Positions 37,222-45,660 of a DNA stretch of 64,000 bases are shown here, piece after piece (positions within the stretch are counted from its first letter, which is position 1; each line of letters begins with the position of its first letter). The notes under the pieces are model-generated. The model had not been told where the DNA came from. It saw nothing but the letters and a program-made list of their open reading frames with translations, and made no database searches. Source of the DNA: Proteobacteria bacterium UBA2363 (lineage in GTDB: Bacteria > Pseudomonadota > Gammaproteobacteria > Xanthomonadales > UBA2363); the NCBI GenBank assembly GCA_002344355.1, contig DDTN01000051.1:29513-93512 (forward strand), in the 5' to 3' direction. Made by a program: the position numbers and the translations under genes.

Positions 37222-37253
37222 GACCGCCGGCGCGCGGGCGCGCGCCGGCGGTC
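37222..37253 (+). terminator. 14-bp hairpin ending the dsb operon
   Basis: A perfect 14-bp stem (37222-37235 with 37240-37253, 4-nt loop) starts 4 nt after the last stop codon of the dsb operon. CGCTTGC follows rather than a T-run. Its position between convergent genes supports a terminator role. Confidence 0.55.
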
Positions 37254-37312
37254 CGCTTGCTGCGGGTCGAGCCGCCGCCGTGCGGCCCGGCCCCGGCGCG
37301 CGCCGCGACCGC

Positions 37313-38140
37313 TCAGTGCCGCAGTGCCGCCAGCGCCATCAGCGCGGCGATGAACAGCAGGAAGCCGGCGAACACCCGGCGCAGCAGCATCGCCGGCAAC
37401 CGGTGCGCCAGGCGGGCGCCCGCCGGTGCCGTCAGCATGCTGCTGGCCGCCACCGCCAGCGCCGCCGGCCAGTAGACGTGACCCAGCATGTGCGCGGGCA
37501 GGGCCAGCCCGGCCGGCGGCGGCGCCAGCGCGTAGCTGGCCGCGGCCGACACCGCGATCGCCAGCCCGCAGGCGGCCGAGGTCGCCACCGCCTGGACCGG
37601 CGCGACGCCGCGCCAGACCAGCAGCGGCACGGTCATCGAGCCGCCGCCGATGCCGACGATCGCCGAGACCCCACCGATCACCGGCCCGGCCAGGGCCAGC
37701 AGCAGGCGGCCGACCTCGTGCGCCGCCGCCGCCGCCGGCCGCGCGCCGCCCAGGGCGAGCTGCCAGGCGCTCAGCAGGCAATAGCCGGCGACCAGGGCGG
37801 CGAGCAGCCGGCTGGGCAGCCAGGTCGCCAGCACCGCGCCGCCGGCGGCGCCCAGCAGCAGGCCGGGCGCCAGCCAGGCGACCAGCGGCCAGCGCACCGC
37901 GCCGCGCCGCCAGTGCGCGCGGGTCGACGACGCGGCGGTGAACACGATGCCGGCCAGGGCGGTCGCCAGCGCCACCTGCATCAGCACCGGCGCCGGGATG
38001 CCGCGCCCGGGCAGCAGCCAGGCCAGGGCGGCGACCACCACCAGGCCGCCGCCGATGCCGAGCAGGCCCGCCAGGAAGCCGGCCAGGCCGCCGAGCAGCA
38101 GGTAGAGGGCGAGGTCGGCCAGCAGCGAGGGATCGGGCAT
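37313..38140 (-). CDS. TauE/SafE family sulfite exporter-like protein
   Basis: A 275-residue inner-membrane protein with about eight spans. The family's glycine-rich repeats are present twice: GLAGFLAGLLGIGGGLVVV near the N-terminus and GGVSAIVGIGGGSMTVPLL in the middle. TauE/SafE proteins are proposed to move sulfur-containing anions or other organic anions; substrate here is unknown. The start MPDPSLLADL at 38140 lacks a good Shine-Dalgarno. It is divergent from slt. Confidence 0.86.
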   Translation of the reverse strand: MPDPSLLADLALYLLLGGLAGFLAGLLGIGGGLVVVAALAWLLPGRGIPAPVLMQVALATALAGIVFTAASSTRAHWRRGAVRWPLVAWLAPGLLLGAAGGAVLATWLPSRLLAALVAGYCLLSAWQLALGGARPAAAAAHEVGRLLLALAGPVIGGVSAIVGIGGGSMTVPLLVWRGVAPVQAVATSAACGLAIAVSAAASYALAPPPAGLALPAHMLGHVYWPAALAVAASSMLTAPAGARLAHRLPAMLLRRVFAGFLLFIAALMALAALRH

Positions 38141-38237
38141 CGCCGGATTATCGCTTGCGCCGGCGGCGTCCAGGCCGGCGCCGACGGGCGCGGCCGCACA
38201 CGCGGCGTGGATCGGGCGCCGGGGTAGACTGGCCGCC

Positions 38238-40277
38238 ATGAATGCGCGTCCTGCCGCCGTCCTGTTCGCCGCGCTGCTCGCCGTCGCCGCGCCCCTGGCC
38301 GCCGGGTCGGCGGCCGACCGCACGCCGGCCTGGCGGGCCGAGTTCCTGGCCGCCGCGGTCGCGCTCGCCGCCGGTCGCCAGGACGACTACGCGCAGCGCC
38401 GCCGCCATCTCGACGGGTACGTGCTGGCGCCCTACCTCGACTACGCCGCCCTGCGCCGCACGCTGCGCACCCTGGACGCGCGCCGCGCCCGCGCCTTCCT
38501 GGCCAGCGAGCCCGACAGCCAGCTCGGCCGGCAGTTCCTGCGCGACTGGCTGGGCGAGCTGGCGCGGCGCGGCGACTGGGCCGGTTTCCTGGCCGACGAC
38601 CCCGGCGACGCGCTCGGCGGCAGCCTGGCCTGCCACCGGTTGCGCGCCGGGATCGAGACGGGCGGCGAGACCGATGCCCTGCGTACCGGCCTGCTGGCCG
38701 TGTGGGCGACCGGCCAGGGTCTGCCCGACGCCTGCGACCCGGTGATCGCCCATGGCCGTGCCCAGGGCTGGCTGGATGCCGCCGCCACCTGGCAGCGCCT
38801 GCGCCTGGCGGTGGCGGCCGGCAACGGCGGCCTGGCCAGCTTCCTGGCGCGGCAACTGCCGGCCGACCAGCGCGCCGCCGGCGAACGGCTGGCGCGGGCG
38901 GCGGGCGACCCCGAGGCCACCCTGCGCGCCGCCGCCGCCTGGCCCGACGAGCCGGCCACCCGCGAGGCCGCCACGCTGGCCCTGCAGCGCCGCGCGCGCG
39001 CGGCGGTCGAGAGCGCGATCGGCCACTGGCAGGCGCTGTCGCCGCGACTGGCCTTCAGCGACGCGCAGCGCGCCGCGGTGCTGCGCGAGATCGCGGTGTT
39101 CGCCGCCGCCGGCTACCGCGCCGATGCCGGCGACTGGCTGGACCGCGTGCCGGCCACCGCGCGCGACACGCAGGTCGCCGACTGGCGGCTGCGCACCGCC
39201 CTGGCCGCCCTGGACTGGCCGGCCGTGCTGGCCCTCGTCAACGGCCTGCCCGACGACCAGGCGCAGGCGCCGCGGATGCGCTACTGGCGCGCCCGCGCGC
39301 TCGACGAGACCGGCCAGGCCGAGGCGGCGCGCAACGCCTTCGCCGCCCTGGCCGGCGACGCCAGCTTCCACGGTTTCCTAGCCGCCGACCGCGCCGGCCT
39401 GCCCTATTCGCTGTGCCCGATCGAGGTCGTCGCCGACCCGCAACGGCAGCGCGCGCTGCGGGCCGACATCGACTTGGCGCGCGCCCTGGAACTGCATGCG
39501 GTGGGCTGGCGGCCCGAGGCCGCCCGCGCCCTGCAGCGCGTCCTGGCGCGCGGCGCGGCCGCCGACCGCGACCAGATGCTGCTGATGGTCGCCGCCCAGG
39601 GCTGGCACGACCGGGTCATCCACGCCCTGAGCGGCGGCGACGACCTGCGCAAGTACGCCCTGCGTTTCCCGTTGCCGCGCCGCGACACGGTCGAGCGCGA
39701 GGCCGCCGCGAACGGCCTCGACCCGGCCTGGGTGCTGGCCCTGATCCGCGCCGAGAGCGCCTGGCAGCCCGATGCCCGCTCGCCGGCCGACGCCTGGGGC
39801 CTGATGCAGCTGCTGCCGGGCACCGGCCGGCAGGTGGCCGCGCAGCTCGGCGAGCAATGGCAGGGCACCTCGACCCTGCTCGATCCGGATCGCAACATCC
39901 GGCTGGGCAGCCGCTACCTGGCCGACCAGGCGGCGCGCTTCGGCGGCAGCCCGTGGCTGGCCAGCGCCGCCTACAACGCCGGGCCGGCGCCGGTGCAGCG
40001 CTGGCTGGACCAGCGCGGCGACCTGCCCGCCGATGTCTTCATCGAGACCATCCCCTACCGCGAGACCCGCGAATACGTGGCCCGGGTGCTCGCCTTCAGC
40101 GTGATCTACGACTGGCGCCTGCACGGCCGCACACGGCCGCTGGCCGGCCGCCTGCCCGATCCCGGCCAGCGCCCGGCGGCGGCGGCGCTCGCGGCCGGCG
40201 GCGGCGTGCACTGCGCGGCGCCGCTGGCGCTGGCCCCGGACCAAGCCCCGACCGCCCGTGAGGACACCGCCCCATGA
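38238..40277 (+). CDS. slt: Soluble lytic murein transglycosylase
   Basis: A 679-residue periplasmic enzyme that cleaves peptidoglycan glycan strands with formation of 1,6-anhydromuramic acid. Signal peptide at about residues 1-25. A long helical superhelix (about 30-470) precedes the catalytic SLT domain. The catalytic Glu506 is in IRAESAWQPDARSPADA; WGLMQLLPGTG, RNIRLGSRYLADQ, SAAYNAGPAPVQRWL and FIETIPYRETREYV complete the fold. Length and architecture are as for E. coli Slt70. Its stop overlaps the next start (ATGA); slt, the NDUFA9-like gene and cca form one transcription unit. Confidence 0.94.
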   Translation: MNARPAAVLFAALLAVAAPLAAGSAADRTPAWRAEFLAAAVALAAGRQDDYAQRRRHLDGYVLAPYLDYAALRRTLRTLDARRARAFLASEPDSQLGRQFLRDWLGELARRGDWAGFLADDPGDALGGSLACHRLRAGIETGGETDALRTGLLAVWATGQGLPDACDPVIAHGRAQGWLDAAATWQRLRLAVAAGNGGLASFLARQLPADQRAAGERLARAAGDPEATLRAAAAWPDEPATREAATLALQRRARAAVESAIGHWQALSPRLAFSDAQRAAVLREIAVFAAAGYRADAGDWLDRVPATARDTQVADWRLRTALAALDWPAVLALVNGLPDDQAQAPRMRYWRARALDETGQAEAARNAFAALAGDASFHGFLAADRAGLPYSLCPIEVVADPQRQRALRADIDLARALELHAVGWRPEAARALQRVLARGAAADRDQMLLMVAAQGWHDRVIHALSGGDDLRKYALRFPLPRRDTVEREAAANGLDPAWVLALIRAESAWQPDARSPADAWGLMQLLPGTGRQVAAQLGEQWQGTSTLLDPDRNIRLGSRYLADQAARFGGSPWLASAAYNAGPAPVQRWLDQRGDLPADVFIETIPYRETREYVARVLAFSVIYDWRLHGRTRPLAGRLPDPGQRPAAAALAAGGGVHCAAPLALAPDQAPTAREDTAP

Positions 40278-41224
40278 GCACAGCCCAGCGCATCGTCGTC
40301 GTCGGCGGCAGCGGCTTCATCGGCCGCCACCTGGTGGCGCGCCTGGCCAATGCCGGCCACCTCGTCACCGTCACCAGCCGGAACCCTTCCGGGCACGGCG
40401 ACCTGCGCCTGTTGCCGGGCCTGCGCCTGCTGCAGGTCGATCCCCACGATCCCGCCGCCCTGGCCGCCGCCTTCGCCGGCGCCGACGCCGTGGTCAACCT
40501 GGTCGGCATCCTCAACGAGCGCGGTTTTGGCGGCAAGGGCTTCCGACGCGCCCACGTCGAGCTCACCGAACGGGTGATCGCCGCCTGCGCGACCGCCGGC
40601 GTCGCCGACCTGGTGCAGATGAGCGCGCTGCGCGCCGGCGAGGGCGACAGCCACTACCTGCGTACCCGCGGCGAGGCCGAGGCGCTGGTGCGGGCCAGCG
40701 CGCTGCGCTGGCGCATCGTCCGGCCGAGCGTGGTGTTCGGGCCGGGCGACGGCCTGTTCAACCGCTTCGCCGGGCTGCTGCGGCTGCTGCCGGCCCTGCC
40801 GATCGCCCGGCCCGGGGCGCGCTTCGCGCCGGTCTACGTGGGCGACGTGGTCGAGGCCATGGTCCGCTGCCTGGAACGGCCGGACACCGCCGGCGGGACC
40901 TTCGAGCTGTACGGCGCACGGATCATGACGCTGCGCGAGATCGTCGCCTACACGGCCCGGCACCTGGGCCTGCGCCGCTGGGTGATCGGCCTGCCCGATC
41001 CGCTCGGCCGGGTGCAGGCCCTGGTCGGCGACCTGCTGCCCGGCAAGCCGATCTCCAGCGACAACTTCCGCTCGCTCAAGCTCGACTCGGTCGGCAGCCG
41101 GGATGGCCTGGCCGCGCTCGGCATCGCGCCGACGCCCATCGACGCGGTGGTGCCGCAGATGCTGGCCGGCGGCCGCCACCAGGCGCGCCTGGACCAGTAC
41201 CGGCAGCATGCCCGCCGCCGCTGA
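40274..41224 (+). CDS. NDUFA9-like NAD(P)-binding protein
   Basis: A 316-residue atypical short-chain dehydrogenase (extended SDR) resembling the complex I accessory subunit NDUFA9. Rossmann motif VVVGGSGFIGRHLVARL at the N-terminus; VVNLVGILNERG, QMSALRAGEGDSHYLRTRGEAEA and VVFGPGDGLFNRFA follow. The SDR Tyr of YxxxK is seen as YLRTRGEAE, without a Lys at the usual place, so catalytic activity is doubtful and cofactor binding may be structural. Translationally coupled to slt; overlaps cca by 17 bp. Possible roles are quinone biosynthesis or complex assembly. Confidence 0.86.
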   Translation: MSTAQRIVVVGGSGFIGRHLVARLANAGHLVTVTSRNPSGHGDLRLLPGLRLLQVDPHDPAALAAAFAGADAVVNLVGILNERGFGGKGFRRAHVELTERVIAACATAGVADLVQMSALRAGEGDSHYLRTRGEAEALVRASALRWRIVRPSVVFGPGDGLFNRFAGLLRLLPALPIARPGARFAPVYVGDVVEAMVRCLERPDTAGGTFELYGARIMTLREIVAYTARHLGLRRWVIGLPDPLGRVQALVGDLLPGKPISSDNFRSLKLDSVGSRDGLAALGIAPTPIDAVVPQMLAGGRHQARLDQYRQHARRR

Positions 41225-42485
41225 GCCGTTCGCCCCGGCCGGCCCGTTCGCCACCTACCGGGTCGGCGGCGCGGTGCGCGACCGCCTGCTCGGGCTGCCG
41301 GTGCACGACCAGGACTTCGTGGTGGTCGGCGCCAACCAGGCCGGGCTGGAAGCGCTGGGCTTCCGCGCCGTCGGCCGCGATTTCCCCGTCTTCCTGCACC
41401 CCGACAGCCAGGCCGAATACGCGCTGGCGCGCACCGAACGCAAGCAGGGCCGCGGCTACCGCGGCTTCGTGGTCGACGCCGATCCGTCGGTGACGCTCGA
41501 GGACGACCTGCGCCGGCGCGACCTCACGATCAACGCCATGGCGGAGGATGCGCAGGGCCGCGTGATCGACCCCTGGGGCGGCCAGGGCGACCTGCAGGCG
41601 CGCGTGCTGCGCCACGTGTCGCCGGCGTTCGCCGAGGACCCGGTGCGCCTGCTGCGGCTGGCGCGTTTCGCGGCGCGCTTCGCGCCGCTGGGCTTCACGG
41701 TGGCGCCCGAGACCCTGGACCTGCTGCGCGCCATGGTCGCGGCCGGCGAACTCGACCACCTGGTCCCGGAACGGGTCTGGGCCGAACTGGAGCGGGCCTT
41801 GCGCGAGGCGCGGCCCTCGGCCTGCCTGCGCCTGCTGCGCGACAGCGGCGCGCTGGCCGTGCTGCTGCCCGAGCTGGACGCCCTGTACGGCATCCCGCAG
41901 CGCGCCGAGTTCCATCCCGAGATCGACACCGGCCGGCACCAGGAGCTGGTCAGCGACATGGCCGCGGCGCTGGCCCCCGGCGACAGCCAGGTCGGCTGGG
42001 CGGCCCTGCTGCACGACCTCGGCAAGGGCGTCACGCCGGCCGGCGAGCTGCCCGCGCACCGCGGCCACGAGCACGCCGGCCTGCCCCTGGTCGAGGCGGT
42101 CAACCTCCGGCTCAAGGTGCCCCGCGAGCATGCCGACCTGGCCCGGCTGGCCTGCCGCCACCACCTGGACATCCACCGCGCGGCCGAGCTGCGCCCGGCC
42201 ACCGTGGTCGACCTGCTGGCGACGGTCGACGCGTTCCGCCGGCCGCAGCGTTTCGAACGCCTGCTGCTGGCCTGCGAGGCGGACGCCCGGGGGCGCGCCG
42301 GTCGCGAGGACGACGCCTACCCGCAGGCCGGGCGGCTGCGCGCCGCGTTCGCGGCGGCGCGGGCGGTCGATTCCGGCGCGGTGGCCGCGCGCGTCGCCGG
42401 CGACGGCGTCGACATCGCGGCCGCCGTGCGCGAGGCGCGCATCCGCGCGGTGCGCGCGCTGGCCGTGCCGGATCCGACGGGCTGA
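41208..42485 (+). CDS. cca: Multifunctional CCA tRNA nucleotidyltransferase
   Basis: A 425-residue class II enzyme that builds or repairs the 3' CCA of tRNAs. YRVGGAVRDRLLG is the nucleotide-binding start, HDQDFVVVG holds the metal-binding Asp pair (Asp34, Asp36), followed by FLHPDSQAEYALARTERK, RRDLTINAMA and EDPVRLLRLARFAARF. The C-terminal HD domain (LLHDLGKG, about residue 267 on, with RHHLDIH) gives phosphohydrolase activity as in E. coli. The start MPAAAEPFAP overlaps the previous gene by 17 bp. Confidence 0.95.
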   Translation: MPAAAEPFAPAGPFATYRVGGAVRDRLLGLPVHDQDFVVVGANQAGLEALGFRAVGRDFPVFLHPDSQAEYALARTERKQGRGYRGFVVDADPSVTLEDDLRRRDLTINAMAEDAQGRVIDPWGGQGDLQARVLRHVSPAFAEDPVRLLRLARFAARFAPLGFTVAPETLDLLRAMVAAGELDHLVPERVWAELERALREARPSACLRLLRDSGALAVLLPELDALYGIPQRAEFHPEIDTGRHQELVSDMAAALAPGDSQVGWAALLHDLGKGVTPAGELPAHRGHEHAGLPLVEAVNLRLKVPREHADLARLACRHHLDIHRAAELRPATVVDLLATVDAFRRPQRFERLLLACEADARGRAGREDDAYPQAGRLRAAFAAARAVDSGAVAARVAGDGVDIAAAVREARIRAVRALAVPDPTG

Positions 42486-42537
42486 GACCGGCCACGCGCG
42501 GCAACCGTGGCCCTGGCCGCGCGGCGATAATGCCGCG

Positions 42538-43824
42538 ATGACGGCATCGCCCGCTCCTGCCCGCGTCGCCGTGATCGGCGGCGGCCCCGCCGGCCTGTTC
42601 GCGGCCGAGCGCCTGCGCGCGGCCGGCATCGACGTGGACCTGTACGAGGCCAAGGGCTCGGTGGGCCGCAAGTTCCTGATCGCCGGCAAGGGCGGGCTCA
42701 ACCTCACCCATTCCGATCCGTTCGAGGTGTTCGCCGCCCGCTACGGGGCGCGCTGCGCGGCGGTCGGCGCGTGGCTGCGGCGCTTCGACGCCGACGCGCT
42801 GCGCGCCTGGGCGGGGGGTTTCGGCATCGACACCTACGTCGGCACCTCGGGACGGGTGTTCCCGCTCGACCGCAAGGCGGCGCCGCTGCTGCGCGGCTGG
42901 GTGCGCCGGCTGCGCGAGCAGGGCGTCGCCTTCCACGTCCAGCACCGCTGGACCGGCTGGACGCAGTCCGGCGAGCTGAGTTTCCAGACGCCCGCCGGCG
43001 AGCGCAGCATCGGCGCCGATGCCGTGGTGCTGGCGCTGGGCGGCGGCAGCTGGCCGCAGCTCGGCTCCGACGGCGCCTGGGTGGCGGTGCTGCGGGCGCG
43101 CGGCGTGGACGTCGCGCCGTTGCGGCCGGCGAACTGCGGCTTCGACCTGGACTGGAGCCCGCACTTCGCGCAGCGCCACGCCGGCGCGCCGGTCAAGCCG
43201 GTGGTGGTGCACTGGCAGGACGACGACGGCACGCCACGCGCGCTGCAGGGCGAATGCGTGGCCACCGCGACCGGCCTGGAAGGCAGCGTGGTCTACGCGC
43301 TGTCGGCCCTGCTGCGCGAGCGCATCGCCCGCGACGGCCATGCCGACCTCGCGCTCGACCTGGCGCCGGGCCGCAGCCGCGAGGACCTGCAGGCGGCGCT
43401 GTCGCGGCCGCGCGGCAGGCGCACGCGCGCCGAGCAGTGGCGCCGCGAGGCCGGCATCCACGGCGTAAAGGCCGGCCTGATCCACGAGGTCCTGCCGCGC
43501 GAGGTGCTCGACGACCCGCTGCGGGTCGCCGCGGCGATCAAGCGCCTGCCGCTGCGCCTGCTGCGCGCCCGTCCGCTCGCCGAGGCGATCAGCAGCGCCG
43601 GCGGCGTGCGCCTGGAGGCGCTCGACGGGGGCCTGATGCTGCGCGCGCTGCCCGGCGTGTTCGTCGCCGGCGAGATGCTCGACTGGGAAGCGCCGACCGG
43701 CGGCTACCTGCTGACCGCCTGCTTCGCCAGCGGCGCGGCGGCCGCGCAGGGCGCGCTGGCGTGGTTGCGGGATCGGGGAACCGCGTCCGACCGCGGGTGC
43801 CGGGAGCGGCCCCGGGATCCCTGA
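42538..43824 (+). CDS. TIGR03862-type flavoprotein (BaiN/HI0933-like)
   Basis: A 428-residue FAD protein. The N-terminal dinucleotide-binding motif is VAVIGGGPAGLFAAERL; GKGGLNLTHSDP and ALGGGSWPQLGSDG are family signatures, and the C-terminal EMLDWEAPTGGYLLTACFASG closes the FAD site. Substrate and reaction are not established for this subfamily. The last 18 residues are Arg-rich. It is 53 bp after cca. The 228 bp downstream (43825-44052) hold no gene that I can support. Confidence 0.88.
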   Translation: MTASPAPARVAVIGGGPAGLFAAERLRAAGIDVDLYEAKGSVGRKFLIAGKGGLNLTHSDPFEVFAARYGARCAAVGAWLRRFDADALRAWAGGFGIDTYVGTSGRVFPLDRKAAPLLRGWVRRLREQGVAFHVQHRWTGWTQSGELSFQTPAGERSIGADAVVLALGGGSWPQLGSDGAWVAVLRARGVDVAPLRPANCGFDLDWSPHFAQRHAGAPVKPVVVHWQDDDGTPRALQGECVATATGLEGSVVYALSALLRERIARDGHADLALDLAPGRSREDLQAALSRPRGRRTRAEQWRREAGIHGVKAGLIHEVLPREVLDDPLRVAAAIKRLPLRLLRARPLAEAISSAGGVRLEALDGGLMLRALPGVFVAGEMLDWEAPTGGYLLTACFASGAAAAQGALAWLRDRGTASDRGCRERPRDP

Positions 43825-44052
43825 GGGGTGTCGCAGCCCGGGCGCGTTGCGCAGCCAGGCCCGAAACGACCGGTGCGGGCGCGTGCCGCCGGTGCGGCGT
43901 GCGGATCGACGCGTGTCGTCGCGGCGGGGCTGCAGCGCCCGGGCGCCGGGCGCGCATCAGGGCAGGGCGCGTTCAGCCCCATGCGTCGCAGCCAGGGCCG
44001 ATGGGGAAGAGGAGGGCGGAGGCGGGTCGTCCGGGTCGTGCCGGCCCGCGGC

Positions 44053-44709
44053 CTACTCGCCCTCGAACCGGAACCAGCAGTTGAACGCCACGGTGATGCG
44101 CTCGCGTGTGCCCCGGTAGGGCTGCACCTGGTGGAACAGCCAGGACGGGAACAGCACCAGGCGCCCTGCGGTATGGCGGTAGGTGATGTTGGCCATCCCG
44201 TAGGGCCGGCGCAGGTGGACGTTGGCCGGGTCCTGGAACATGTTGGCCAGGGCCATCGGGTTGACGAAGGTGAGGGCGCCGGAATCCGGGTCGTCGGCCG
44301 GGCTGTCGCCGGGATCCACGCAGTAGACCCCCGACCACGAGGCCATGCCGTGGTTGTGCAGGTCGAACTGGCCGCCGGCCCGGGTGATGTGGAACCAGGT
44401 GTGGGAAAGGATCTGCAGGCGCGCCATCTGCGCGGCGCCGAAACCGTTGAGCTGGGCCACCGCGCGCGACAGGCCCGCCCAGCAGAACTCGCGCAACGCC
44501 TGCACCGGCGGGTCCGGCCAGGAGAACACCGTGAAGTCGCTTTCGAACAGGCCCTGCTTGATCTTCATCGACGACGCCGGGTTGGCGTGGCGCAGACCCT
44601 CGGCCTCGCGGGCCAGGAACAGCTCGCGCAGGCGGGCGTTGAGATCGGCCGGATCGGGGTGCTGCACCTCGATCATCGGCACGGCGAACAGCGGGGTCAC
44701 CTGGAACAT
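44053..44709 (-). CDS. TIGR02466-like putative 2OG-Fe(II) oxygenase
   Basis: A 218-residue protein. MFQVTPLFAVPM is typical of the TIGR02466 N-terminus. The double-stranded beta-helix core shows FDLHNHGMASWSGVYCVD with His ligands and FPSWLFHQVQPYRGTRERITVAFN with the distal His and the 2-oxoglutarate-binding Arg. Targets of this family are unknown. It is divergent from an orphan ParA gene, and the TPR protein beyond carries a related oxygenase domain, so the three genes may form a functional set. Confidence 0.8.
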   Translation of the reverse strand: MFQVTPLFAVPMIEVQHPDPADLNARLRELFLAREAEGLRHANPASSMKIKQGLFESDFTVFSWPDPPVQALREFCWAGLSRAVAQLNGFGAAQMARLQILSHTWFHITRAGGQFDLHNHGMASWSGVYCVDPGDSPADDPDSGALTFVNPMALANMFQDPANVHLRRPYGMANITYRHTAGRLVLFPSWLFHQVQPYRGTRERITVAFNCWFRFEGE

Positions 44710-44860
44710 GGCGGCGGCCTGGCGGAGCGGTGCGCCATTGTAGGCCGCCTCCGGCGCGCGGCCGGTCGACCCCGGTCCAGCCGCGCCGCGCCGGGCCGCC
44801 GGCCTCGACACCCCGGCCGGGGGCGGGCATGATCGGGCGCGGGTCCAGCCGGAGGGTGCG

Positions 44861-45496
44861 ATGAAGCGTCTGTTCCTGGCCAACAGCAAGGGCGGTTGCG
44901 GCAAGAGCACGCTGACCGTCAATCTCGCCGCGGCGCTGGCCGGCAAGGGCCGGCGCGTCCTGCTCGCCGATTGCGACCCGCAGCTGTCGACCGCCGCCTG
45001 GTGCGAGCGCCGGCCGCAGGACGCCGCGCCGGTGGAATGGGTGGTGCTGCGCAAGCTCAAGCGGCTGGCCGGCTTCCAGCCGCCGGCCGGGATCGACTGG
45101 CTGCTGGTCGACACTCCGGCCGGCGTCCACGCCGACGACCTCGGGAAGCTGCTCGAGCCCGGCGACCGCGTGCTGGTGCCGATGCTGCCCTCGGTGATCG
45201 ACCTCGACGCCAGCGAACGCTTCCTGGCCGACCTCGCCGGCACCCGGCCGGTGGCCGCCGCCCGGGTCAAGACCGGCCTGGTGCTGAACCGGGTGCGCGC
45301 CGACACCCTGTCGGCGCGGGCCGCCGTGGAGCGGTTGGCCGGCCAACCGTTCCCGCTGCTGGCCCAGGTCCGCGACACCCAGGCCTACGTGCTGGCGGCG
45401 GCCATGGGCAAGGGCCTGTTCGACTACCGCAGCGCGCTGGCCCTGGACCGGCAGCAGGACTACACGCGCCTGCTGCGCTGGCTGCAACGGGACTGA
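44861..45496 (+). CDS. Orphan ParA/MinD-family ATPase
   Basis: A 211-residue deviant-Walker P-loop ATPase. NSKGGCGKSTLTVNLA holds the Walker A (Lys10-Thr17); VLLADCDPQLSTAAW is the A' motif and WLLVDTPAGVH the Walker B region. No parB or plasmid genes are adjacent. Such orphan ParA proteins position complexes such as chemosensory arrays or carry out partner-specific localisation; a role cannot be fixed here. GGAGGG lies 4-9 nt before the start. Tandem hairpins follow. Confidence 0.88.
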   Translation: MKRLFLANSKGGCGKSTLTVNLAAALAGKGRRVLLADCDPQLSTAAWCERRPQDAAPVEWVVLRKLKRLAGFQPPAGIDWLLVDTPAGVHADDLGKLLEPGDRVLVPMLPSVIDLDASERFLADLAGTRPVAAARVKTGLVLNRVRADTLSARAAVERLAGQPFPLLAQVRDTQAYVLAAAMGKGLFDYRSALALDRQQDYTRLLRWLQRD

Positions 45497-45501
45497 GGCC
45501 G

Positions 45502-45571
45502 GCGGCCGCGCCAGGCGCGGCCGCGGTGCCGCCGGAGCCGGGCCGCTGGCGCCGGCCCGCCCGGGCCGGCG
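45502..45571 (+). terminator. Two strong hairpins after the parA-like gene
   Basis: An 11-bp inverted repeat (45502-45512 with 45514-45524) begins 5 nt after the stop, and a second 10-bp perfect stem (45550-45559 with 45562-45571) follows. They probably end the ParA transcript before the TPR gene. No T-run in either. Confidence 0.4.
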
Positions 45572-45660
45572 GGCGCCGCGCCGGCCCCATGCGATCATGC
45601 GGCGATGATGCCGATCCCGCCTCCCGCCCCGCACCGACGCCGTCCGGGCGCGCCCCGGCG

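Noticed and set aside
43825..44052. Possible gene between the flavoprotein and the 2OG oxygenase
   Set aside because: GC-rich palindromic tracts but no frame with a plausible start and composition.
44861..45496. Plasmid partition locus
   Set aside because: ParA alone, with no ParB, no parS-like repeats and no replication gene nearby; surrounded by chromosomal core genes.
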